From positions 1-12,496 of the forward strand of contig JAHEIV010000041.1 in assembly GCA_024639205.1 (NCBI GenBank): 12,496 nt of DNA, given 5' to 3'. Positions within the stretch are counted from its first letter, which is position 1, and each line of letters starts with the position of its first letter. The position numbers and the translations under genes are program-made. Below the pieces are notes generated by a model. That model ran no database searches. It worked only from the letters and a program-made list of their open reading frames with translations, and had not been told where the DNA came from. This document shows, piece by piece, positions 6,760 through 12,496 of this stretch. This DNA comes from Deltaproteobacteria bacterium. Lineage in GTDB: Bacteria > Desulfobacterota > Desulfobacteria > Desulfobacterales > SG8-13.

Positions 6760-6978
6760 TACCAACCGGGTTGGCGTTGCTGGTATGGTATCGAGCTTGA
6801 GCACGCGGTGTGCCGTCATTCCGTGATCGACCTCTCTTTTTTTTCGTCGGATTGCATCACGTCTGCCCAACAACGAACCGAACCGGGGAACCAGGCAATG
6901 GTGGCCTTCGCTGGCGTATTGCCAATCAGGCACTATATTTTGTTACTTATGATTACTGTTTTTACAGGAGGCCGCCAA

Positions 6979-7593
6979 ATGACGAACAGCGGGAAAAAGA
7001 CTCTTTGCCTATCACTGATTGCCGTTCTGGTTTTTAGCGGATGCGCATCTGCTCCGAAAGTGGAAAGAAAAGAAGTCGATACCACTATCGACCTGAGTGG
7101 TCGCTGGAACGACACAGACTCACGGCTGGTGTCGGAAGAAATGATTGAAGATTGCCTCACCCGACCCTGGCTGAAGCGTTATGAAAACCGACACGGCGGC
7201 AAGGTTCCGACGGTGATTGTGGGCCAGGTCAAAAACCGCAGTCACGAGCACATCAATGTGCAAACCTTTGTCAAGGATCTGGAAAGAGCATTGATCAACT
7301 CGGGGTCGGTGCAATTCGTCGCTTCCAAGGGGGAACGCGAGGGTGTCCGCGAAGAACGACTCGACATGGCTCAACACTCCTCGGACGAATCGATGAAAGA
7401 AGCCGGTCGGGAAATCGGGGCCGATTTCATGCTGATCGGAACGATCAACACGATCCGGGACGATATCGGCAGCAAGGCGGTGATGTATTATCAGGTTGAT
7501 CTCGAACTAATCGACATGGAAAACAACCTGAAGGTCTGGATCGGGGACAAAAAAATCAAAAAACTGATCAAAAAACCGAAAGTGAAATGGTAG
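6979..7593 (+). CDS. LpoB-like lipoprotein (peptidoglycan synthase activator family)
   Basis: This 204-residue lipoprotein has the motifs of the LpoB (penicillin-binding protein activator, YcfM) family. It has a basic N-terminus, a hydrophobic core and lipobox VFSG-C22, so it should be lipidated at Cys22. Typical family features are LSGRWNDTDSRLVSEEM (39-55), VPTVIVGQVKNRSHEHIN (77-93), IGADFMLIGTI (146-156) and YYQVDLELIDMENNLKVW (170-187). The long disordered linker of the E. coli protein is absent, so reach across the periplasm would be limited. ATG at 6979 is chosen because AGGAGG lies seven bases upstream and directly precedes the signal peptide. It is the first gene of the plus-strand operon, and its stop overlaps the start of the next gene. 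In E. coli LpoB activates PBP1b; no such synthase gene is in this window, so that function is only by analogy. Confidence 0.85.
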   Translation: MTNSGKKTLCLSLIAVLVFSGCASAPKVERKEVDTTIDLSGRWNDTDSRLVSEEMIEDCLTRPWLKRYENRHGGKVPTVIVGQVKNRSHEHINVQTFVKDLERALINSGSVQFVASKGEREGVREERLDMAQHSSDESMKEAGREIGADFMLIGTINTIRDDIGSKAVMYYQVDLELIDMENNLKVWIGDKKIKKLIKKPKVKW

Positions 7594-8981
7594 TTGCCGC
7601 CTCCCCCCGTGCTGTGAATCGATCTGTGTGGACATCCTCTATAGCCGTTATTTGCCTTAACGGGCTGATTCTGCTGTGGCTCTGCGGGTGCGGCCCCAAG
7701 ATGGACCACTACCAGCAGCTGGACCAGTATGTGTACAATCAGCAATACGATGCGGCCCTGCAGTTGATGGAAGACAGCCGGAAAGGATATCAGGAGCGCA
7801 ACAAGGCGCTGTACCACATGGAGGAAGGTCTGCTGGCTCACTTCGCCGGCCGCCATAGAAAAAGTATCGAAAGCCTGCTGAAGGCCGAGTCGATACTGGA
7901 TGAGCTATACACCCGATCCATTTCCAAGCAGGCAGCCTCGTTTTTGTTCAACGATAACACCATTCCCTATCGGGGAGAAGACTTCGAGGATGCCATGGTC
8001 AACCTTTACCTGGCATTGAGCTACGCTGCGCTGGGAGCGACCGAAGATGCCCTGGTGGAAGCCCGGCAGGTGGACAACGAGCTAAACCTGATCAACAGCC
8101 GATACGATGAGGATCAGAAAAATGTATACCGCGAAGATGCCTTCATTCGGTTTTTAATGGGCGTGCTCTATGAATCCGCCAAAGAGATGAACGATGCGTT
8201 CATTTCTTACCGAAAATCGGAAGAAATCTATCGCAATGATTATGCCGCTCACTATGGCGTCGATCCACCGCGCTTTCTGATCGAAAACTTGCTTACCAGC
8301 GCGAGCGCCATGGGCTTTACGGATGAATTGGCGCGGATCCGCGAACGCTATCCGGATGTTGAATTTCCGCAACCCGGCGAGAAGCGGAACCTGGCGGAAA
8401 TCTTCGTTATTCATTATAATGGAATCGGGCCGAGCAAGGTGGAGCGGCAATGGATCGTTCCCATGCCGGACGGGTACATCGCCAACGTCGCTTATCCGGT
8501 TTACGAGAAAAGGCCCTACCGGATTTCTGTCGGCATCGTCCGTTTGAACCCCGTGGAAGGCGACCGCTGGATGGAGGGCTCGACGGAATTGATGGAAGAC
8601 ATCGGCATTATTGCGATACAAAACCTGGAAAACCGCATGAATCGGATCAAGGTAAAGGCGATCGCCCGGGCTACCAGCAAGTACATGGCTACCAAGGCGG
8701 CGTCTAAAGCAGCCAACGACGAGGCCGGCAACCTGGCCGGTCTGCTGGTTCAAGTTGCCGGCAACATCGCTGCAGCCGTGACCGAAAGGGCAGATGTTAG
8801 GCACTGGCGCATGCTGCCGGATGAAATCCGGGTTGCACGGATGCTGGCGCCGCCCGGCCTGTACGATGGTCACATCGACTTCGTCGATGACACCGGTGAG
8901 GTCATATCGTCGAAAAACCTGGCTCCATTCGCAGTCGGCAGTGGTGAAATTAAATTTATCTTCCAGCGAACGATGCACTAG
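7587..8981 (+). CDS. COG3014-like TPR lipoprotein
   Basis: This is a 464-residue exported protein of the uncharacterised COG3014 type. Residues 15-35 are a hydrophobic signal ending in LWLCG-C35, an atypical lipobox with Cys at -2, so lipidation at Cys35 is likely. Residues about 40-240 are helical and TPR-like (DQYVYNQQYDAALQLMEDS, MVNLYLALSYAALGATEDAL, FLMGVLYESAKEMNDAFISY). The C-terminal half is beta-rich (NLAEIFVIHYNGIGPSK, YRISVGIVRLN) with an Ala-rich helical insert at about 365-400. ATG at 7587 overlaps the stop of the LpoB-like gene (ATGGTAG), implying coupled translation; the ribosome site is weak. My recollection is that COG3014 genes also neighbour lpoB in some gammaproteobacteria, which would make the pair meaningful. 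The molecular function is unknown. Confidence 0.78.
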   Translation: MVVAASPRAVNRSVWTSSIAVICLNGLILLWLCGCGPKMDHYQQLDQYVYNQQYDAALQLMEDSRKGYQERNKALYHMEEGLLAHFAGRHRKSIESLLKAESILDELYTRSISKQAASFLFNDNTIPYRGEDFEDAMVNLYLALSYAALGATEDALVEARQVDNELNLINSRYDEDQKNVYREDAFIRFLMGVLYESAKEMNDAFISYRKSEEIYRNDYAAHYGVDPPRFLIENLLTSASAMGFTDELARIRERYPDVEFPQPGEKRNLAEIFVIHYNGIGPSKVERQWIVPMPDGYIANVAYPVYEKRPYRISVGIVRLNPVEGDRWMEGSTELMEDIGIIAIQNLENRMNRIKVKAIARATSKYMATKAASKAANDEAGNLAGLLVQVAGNIAAAVTERADVRHWRMLPDEIRVARMLAPPGLYDGHIDFVDDTGEVISSKNLAPFAVGSGEIKFIFQRTMH

Positions 8982-9243
8982 GACGCTTGTTTCACATGCC
9001 GCTATCGCAGATTCGTTTTTTGCGCCAGGTGTTACCCATTTTGTCGGCTTGGCAGAAAAATGTTCATAAACTGCGGGGGTCCGTGCAATGACACCCCATC
9101 AAAGCGCCGGGTATCCGGCGCCAGGGGAACGAAAAGAGCCAACTCAATTGAAGCGGTCAAGCAAAAGTCGGTGTCGTTCAGGTCGTTGCGGGTCGGCGCA
9201 TCTGCCGGCACCCTTTTCGAAAGACCCTGAAGAGGTGCCATCC
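8982..9243 (+). other. 262-bp intergenic stretch with a GC-rich hairpin
   Basis: I find no convincing gene between the COG3014-like gene and the LPP20 gene. The frame of the next gene is open back to ATG 9088, but the signal peptide and ribosome site place its start at GTG 9244, so 9088-9243 is probably untranslated leader. A perfect hairpin GCGCCGG-GTAT-CCGGCGC occupies 9104-9121. It has no T-tract, so it is not an intrinsic terminator; an RNA processing or stability element is possible. The gap may allow an internal promoter, but I could not identify one. Confidence 0.4.
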
Positions 9244-10470
9244 GTGCAGTATTATTGCGACTCCATTGGACGGCTGCTCATCTTGCCGGTTGCAGCCCTT
9301 CTTCTTTGGTCGGGTTGCACCGGTAAATCCGCGCAGCCGGTCCCTGAAAACGACATTCGCATCCGTTCCGATCGCGCGTTTGTCGACCTGAGTGCGGAAG
9401 AACAGGGCCGTCCCAGCGATTCGAATGCCTTTCGAGCACCGCCGCCCAGCGCGACCCCGGCGCCGGAGACCGCTGTGGTTGAAAAAGCGGTACCGGTTGA
9501 AAGTGGCCGCAAACCGGCGTGGATTGACGGAGAGAGCCGCGATTTCCCGTCCGCCAGATACATCACCGGGGTGGGTTACGGAAACGAGCGGCCGGCTGCA
9601 GAAGACAGGGCGAGGGCCGAAATTGCCAGGGTATTTTACAGCCATATCGACTCGAGCAACCGCACCTACCAGGAAATTTTCGAAAGCCGCGCCGGCGACA
9701 AGTCCCGCACAGCTGAAAGCATCAACTACGAAGAGATCACCCGCGTGTCGACCCGCAAGGTGCTCTCCGGCGTCCGCATCGGTCGCGTGTTTCGGGATCC
9801 ATCCAACAAACCCGAATTCTTCGCCCTTGCAATTCTCGACCGGATCCAGGCTGCAGAAATCCTTCGGAGCAGGATTGTGGAGCTCGATCGGCAGATCGAG
9901 CAGTTGTTGGACGAGAGTCGATACCAGACCGACAAGCTCACCCAGATCAAATTACTGCAGCGCTGCATCGAGCATCACGCACTTCGACAGGCATACAATG
10001 CGGAGTTGCGAATTGTGGACACCGGCGGAATAGGATTGGCCCCTTTGGTCAACATCGCCGAAATTAAAACACAGCTCACCGGCGTGCTGCTCAAAGATTT
10101 CCTGATTGCCCTGTCGGTGCAAGGATCCCGGGCGAACGAGGTGCAACGGTCTCTGGTGGAAGCATTGAACGGGAAGGGTTTTGCCGTATCTGAACAAATC
10201 GGCAGCGCCAGTGTTCTGGCCAGAGGCCGGGTTGAAATCAAACCGATCCCCCAGAGTGATACGGAATGGAAATTCGTGCGCTGGAACGCTTATTTCGATC
10301 TGGTCGATCAGAAAGGCGGAGCCGTGTTCGGCAGTGTACAAAAGTCCGGCAAGTCCGGCCACCTGACCACCGCCCAGGCTGAAGACCGTGCGGTGAGAAG
10401 CATTCGCAAAAGCTTGGCAGCAGAAATTTCGGAGGATCTGAGCAACTACATTTTACGCCAGAGCCGTTAG
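9244..10470 (+). CDS. LPP20-domain lipoprotein (first copy)
   Basis: This is a 408-residue lipoprotein with lipobox LWSG-C25. A Pro/Ala-rich linker (about 45-88) leads to an LPP20-type domain at about 91-200, recognised by PAWIDGES, YITGVGYGNERPAAEDRARAEIARVF and the later FFALAILDR strand. Beyond it a coiled-coil-like helix (201-250, VELDRQIEQLLDE) and a C-terminal alpha/beta region (280-408) are additional to the classic LPP20 length of about 180 residues. I chose GTG at 9244 because GAGG lies eight bases upstream and it places the hydrophobic signal at the N-terminus. The upstream ATG at 9088 would put about 52 polar residues ahead of the signal. LPP20 relatives include the Helicobacter antigen and FlgP; the biochemical role is unknown. 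It lies 41 bp upstream of the protease gene and is related to the second LPP20 gene at 11704. Confidence 0.78.
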   Translation: MQYYCDSIGRLLILPVAALLLWSGCTGKSAQPVPENDIRIRSDRAFVDLSAEEQGRPSDSNAFRAPPPSATPAPETAVVEKAVPVESGRKPAWIDGESRDFPSARYITGVGYGNERPAAEDRARAEIARVFYSHIDSSNRTYQEIFESRAGDKSRTAESINYEEITRVSTRKVLSGVRIGRVFRDPSNKPEFFALAILDRIQAAEILRSRIVELDRQIEQLLDESRYQTDKLTQIKLLQRCIEHHALRQAYNAELRIVDTGGIGLAPLVNIAEIKTQLTGVLLKDFLIALSVQGSRANEVQRSLVEALNGKGFAVSEQIGSASVLARGRVEIKPIPQSDTEWKFVRWNAYFDLVDQKGGAVFGSVQKSGKSGHLTTAQAEDRAVRSIRKSLAAEISEDLSNYILRQSR

Positions 10471-10511
10471 CCGCTTAATCGACGGCCCGTTGTGAAAGGA
10501 GGTGAACTGCG

Positions 10512-11687
10512 GTGAACAAAAAGTTAGTGATTGCATGGATTGCCGGTTTGCAGGCGTTTTGTCTTTCAGTGGGCATTGACGTGTCACCGGCGGCCACCCC
10601 GAAACAGATTTACCGGCAAGCCGGCCCGGCTGTCGTCTTTATACTGGCTGCTGAAAATCCAAAAACAGCCAGCGTGGGGACCGGGTCCATTATTCGGGAT
10701 GACGGACTGGTGATAACCAATGCACACATATTAAAGAGGTCCAATTCCTCTAGACTGAAAAAGGATGTGTCGATCTATCTGAAACCGGAAAAGGTCACCG
10801 GCAACCACAAGACCGATTTGTCCAATCGCTACCGGGCAAGAATCCTGGCCTATGACATCCCATTGGATCTGGCACTGTTGCAAATCGAAGGGGTGGACCG
10901 CCCGCTGCGTCGGATCGAATTTTCCGATTCGGCGGCGGTAGTCGTCGGAGACCAGGTCTATGCCATCGGCCACCCCGAACAAGGCGGGCTCTGGAGCCTG
11001 ACCACCGGAGTCATCAGTGCTTTTCGGCAGGACTACGGCGGCGTCTCCGGGAAAAACCTGTTCCAAACCGACGCCAGCATCAACCGGGGAAATTCGGGCG
11101 GTCCACTGCTGGACACCAGTGGAAACATGGTCGGCATCAACTCCCTGATCGCCAGGAAAGCCGCGGATGGATTGACCATTACAGACGTCAACTATTCGAT
11201 CAAGTCCAGCGTTGCGCTTAAATGGCTTGCCGGCATCGGGTACCGGTTTGAAAATTCCCGCACAGCCGCTGCCGCCCCGGTACCACAGGAAATCGGCAGT
11301 TCCACTGCCCAGCAGCCGTCGATGGATGAACCCCAACGGCAACCGGAGTCTTCTCAGCAGCCGCAAAAAACAACCGAGCCGGCTCCGACTCCGGAAGCTT
11401 CTCCGGAAGAGCAACCACCGGTTTCGCAGCCGCAGTCGAAAAACCCGGAAAAACCCGCAGCGCCGGAAAAACAAATGGAATCGTCCCCCGAAGCAGCACC
11501 GGAATCGCCAACTCCCGGGATATCGCCACCGGCGGCCGGTAAACCCGGCGAGGCGCCGGGTGGCGGAAAGATTCTCACCAGGAAAAAGCCTTACAAGATG
11601 AGCAAACTCCTGCGGGAAATGCAGGAGATGGAAGATATGATGGAGGACATGAAAGGTAAAATTCAGAGGTACAAAAAAAGCCAGTAA
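10512..11687 (+). CDS. Secreted HtrA-like serine protease with Pro-rich tail, no PDZ domain
   Basis: This 391-residue exported serine protease has the trypsin-like fold of the HtrA/DegP group. After a signal peptide (about 1-27, cleavage near SPA) the catalytic triad is visible: His72 in VITNAHIL, Asp119 in PLDLALLQI and Ser195 in INRGNSGGPL. The oxyanion-loop and strand motifs YAIGHPEQ and TTGVISA are also present. The protease domain ends near residue 245. Where HtrA proteins have PDZ domains, this one has about 100 residues of low-complexity Pro/Glu/Gln/Ser sequence (250-355), then a Met-rich charged helix (362-390, LLREMQEMEDMMEDM) likely to form a coiled coil. GTG at 10512 follows a near-perfect ribosome site (GGAGGTGA). 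It sits between two LPP20 lipoprotein genes in one operon, so it may process or be regulated by them; that is inference. Confidence 0.85.
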   Translation: MNKKLVIAWIAGLQAFCLSVGIDVSPAATPKQIYRQAGPAVVFILAAENPKTASVGTGSIIRDDGLVITNAHILKRSNSSRLKKDVSIYLKPEKVTGNHKTDLSNRYRARILAYDIPLDLALLQIEGVDRPLRRIEFSDSAAVVVGDQVYAIGHPEQGGLWSLTTGVISAFRQDYGGVSGKNLFQTDASINRGNSGGPLLDTSGNMVGINSLIARKAADGLTITDVNYSIKSSVALKWLAGIGYRFENSRTAAAAPVPQEIGSSTAQQPSMDEPQRQPESSQQPQKTTEPAPTPEASPEEQPPVSQPQSKNPEKPAAPEKQMESSPEAAPESPTPGISPPAAGKPGEAPGGGKILTRKKPYKMSKLLREMQEMEDMMEDMKGKIQRYKKSQ

Positions 11688-11703
11688 CATCAAGGAGGGA
11701 ATT

Positions 11704-12285
11704 ATGAAAACAAAACACTTGACGATTCTGGGGGTCATGCTCCTGACAGCGGTCTTGATGGCCGTCGGATGTTCCTCAACTCCTGAAACGACCCCAAGCG
11801 CCGACACGGCAGCCCAGGGCCCTGAATGGGTGATGAAAGGCAGCGGTGCATTCGATGTAGACGGAACCAAGCTTTTTTATGGCGTCGGTGTGGCTTCCGG
11901 GATCCGCAACAAAGCGCTGCTGCGGCAAACGTCCGACAACCGGGCCCGGGCAGAAATTGCCCGCACCATGGAAGTCTATGTCGCCAGCCTTACCAAAGAC
12001 TACATGGCTTCCACCACCGCAGGCGACATGTCTAAATCTTCGGAGGAACAACATGTGGAAAGCGCTTTAAAAACCTTCACAAAATCGACCCTGCACGGGG
12101 CGACGATTGTCGACCGCTGGATGGATCCAGCCGACGGTTCCATGTACTCTCTGTGTGAGCTCGACCTGATCAGCTTTAAGGAAGCCCTGGAAAATTACAG
12201 GGAACTGGATGCAAAAGTCAGGGATTACGTTCGCGAAAATGCAGAAACCATGCACGATGAGCTGGAAGAGTTGGAAAACCAATAA
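11704..12285 (+). CDS. LPP20-domain lipoprotein (second copy)
   Basis: This is a 193-residue lipoprotein of the LPP20 type with the classic length. It has a basic N-terminus, a hydrophobic core and lipobox MAVG-C23, followed by a short Thr/Ser/Pro linker. The LPP20 domain spans about 40-165: PEWVMKGSG, LFYGVGVASG, NRARAEIARTMEVYVASL and YSLCELDLISF. The last 30 residues are a charged helix (LDAKVRDYVRE, DELEELE). ATG at 11704 has AAGGAGGG four bases upstream, and the gene begins 16 bp after the protease stop. It shares the RARAEIAR motif with the first LPP20 gene of the operon, so the two are paralogous domains. The strong terminator downstream ends the operon. It is probably periplasmic-facing or outer-membrane anchored; no enzymatic function is visible. 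Confidence 0.85.
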   Translation: MKTKHLTILGVMLLTAVLMAVGCSSTPETTPSADTAAQGPEWVMKGSGAFDVDGTKLFYGVGVASGIRNKALLRQTSDNRARAEIARTMEVYVASLTKDYMASTTAGDMSKSSEEQHVESALKTFTKSTLHGATIVDRWMDPADGSMYSLCELDLISFKEALENYRELDAKVRDYVRENAETMHDELEELENQ

Positions 12286-12326
12286 CCGGCCTATGTCACA
12301 GCAGATATTCAGACAAAGCCGGTAAG

Positions 12327-12359
12327 AAAGCGGTGACGGATACCCGTCACCGCTTTTTT
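12327..12359 (+). terminator. Strong intrinsic terminator of the envelope operon
   Basis: AAAGCGGTGACGG pairs perfectly with CCGTCACCGCTTT around an ATAC loop, and the T-run extends to six bases. It begins 42 bp after the second LPP20 stop. On the opposite strand the same stem is followed by TTTCTT, so it may also end the convergent minus-strand gene, though less efficiently. Confidence 0.93.
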
Positions 12360-12388
12360 CATTTTCTTGTTCAGATCAATCCGCTGCA

Positions 12389-12496
12389 CTACGGTCCGGA
12401 AATCGCCCTGATCAATTCATCGGACAGTTCAACCTCCATTTCGACTCTGACCGAACCGTCCGGAAGCTGCTCCCGGTTCACCACCCGAGCACCCTG
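12389..12496 (-). CDS. C-terminal fragment of a convergent gene, possibly another LPP20-like lipoprotein
   Basis: From the right edge the minus strand reads 35 codons to a TAG at 12389, with no N-terminus visible. The residues (VVNREQLPDGSVRVEMEVEL, then SDELIRAISGP) have the alternating strand pattern and DGSVRVEME turn seen at the end of some deltaproteobacterial LPP20-like exported proteins. That assignment is weak because only one strand pair and a short helix are visible. It faces the plus-strand operon tail to tail, with the terminator at 12327-12359 between them. Frame openness and sensible codon use support it being coding. Confidence 0.5.
   Translation of the reverse strand, partial: QGARVVNREQLPDGSVRVEMEVELSDELIRAISGP

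Larger units (their letters stand above)
6445..6978. promoter_or_regulatory. Divergent intergenic region between dsr operon and lipoprotein operon
   Basis: This 534-bp stretch separates the minus-strand dsr operon from the plus-strand envelope operon and must hold promoters for both. I see two inverted repeats (listed separately), local A+T-rich blocks (6490-6600, 6830-6845) and no convincing small gene. A weaker hairpin-like pair, GGCAAT (6894-6899) with ATTGCC (6918-6923), lies in the probable leader of the lipoprotein gene. TATGAT at 6948-6953 could be a plus-strand -10 box, but no good -35 is correctly spaced. TATAGT (6497-6492, minus strand) could be a -10 box for the dsr operon. Confidence 0.5.

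Noticed and set aside
6746..6761. Sigma-54 type promoter (TGGCATG-N4-TTGTA) on the plus strand
   Set aside because: The -24 half fits, but the -12 GC dinucleotide is GT, and the site is over 200 bp from the lipoprotein start and inside the inverted repeat.
6834..6845. T-run as an intrinsic terminator
   Set aside because: No stable GC stem immediately precedes it. The nearby GCAC/GTGC pair is too short and too far upstream.
6733..6933. 66-residue minus-strand frame in the divergent intergenic region
   Set aside because: It has no ribosome site, no recognisable domain and irregular composition, and it overlaps the inverted repeat and likely leader of the plus-strand operon.
9088..9243. N-terminal extension of the first LPP20 protein from ATG 9088
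   Set aside because: It would place about 52 polar residues in front of a lipoprotein signal peptide, preventing normal export. GTG 9244 has its own ribosome site.
10731..11870. 379-residue minus-strand open frame
   Set aside because: It is antisense to the serine protease, which has a full catalytic triad and a strong ribosome site. The Arg/Phe-rich composition is typical of a shadow frame.
1..12496. CRISPR array, tRNA, rRNA, insertion sequence or phage genes
   Set aside because: No spaced direct repeats, cloverleaf-like sequences, transposase motifs or terminal repeats were seen on either strand.

Overview
The window most likely comes from a sulfate-reducing bacterium of the Desulfobacterota (deltaproteobacterial type). 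The main evidence is a complete dsrMKJOP cluster, preceded by an RsbRD_N-domain gene, and a putative UGA-decoded selenoprotein. This is read from protein motifs only; no phylogeny was run.

Layout. (1) Positions 1-597, minus strand: the N-terminal 199 residues of a membrane permease of the PF03773 / SO_0444 type, running off the left edge. Its frame is interrupted once, by a TGA exactly where the family has the first Cys of a CSCG motif. A selenocysteine-type hairpin (SECIS-like) follows immediately. (2) 648-682: an intrinsic terminator closing the dsr operon. (3) 709-5836, minus strand: dsrM-dsrK-dsrJ-dsrO-dsrP, tightly packed and translationally coupled. They encode the membrane complex that links periplasmic and membrane redox pools to cytoplasmic sulfite reduction (DsrAB/DsrC). 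(4) 5829-5951, minus strand: a very short open frame with a BFD/heme-like CGTCH tail that overlaps the dsrM start. (5) 5917-6444, minus strand: the RsbRD_N-domain protein that starts the dsr transcription unit. (6) 6445-6978: a 534-bp divergent intergenic region with two inverted repeats built from the same TAGTTG/CAACTA half-site. (7) 6979-12285, plus strand: a five-gene envelope operon. It encodes an LpoB-like lipoprotein, a COG3014-like helical-repeat lipoprotein, an LPP20 lipoprotein, an HtrA-like secreted serine protease with a Pro-rich tail and no PDZ domain, and a second LPP20 lipoprotein. It ends in a very strong terminator at 12327-12359. (8) 12389-12496, minus strand: the C-terminal 35 codons of a convergent gene.

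How the parts work together. DsrM (membrane cytochrome b), DsrK (HdrD-like Fe-S protein), DsrJ (triheme cytochrome c), DsrO (Tat-exported ferredoxin) and DsrP (NrfD-like quinone module) form one transmembrane redox complex. The plus-strand genes look like a separate envelope module: four lipoproteins and one exported protease. LpoB relatives activate peptidoglycan synthases, so a role in cell-wall or outer-membrane maintenance is plausible but inferred.

The two most notable items are the candidate selenocysteine permease at the left edge and the lipoprotein/protease operon, whose combined function I do not recognise as described.
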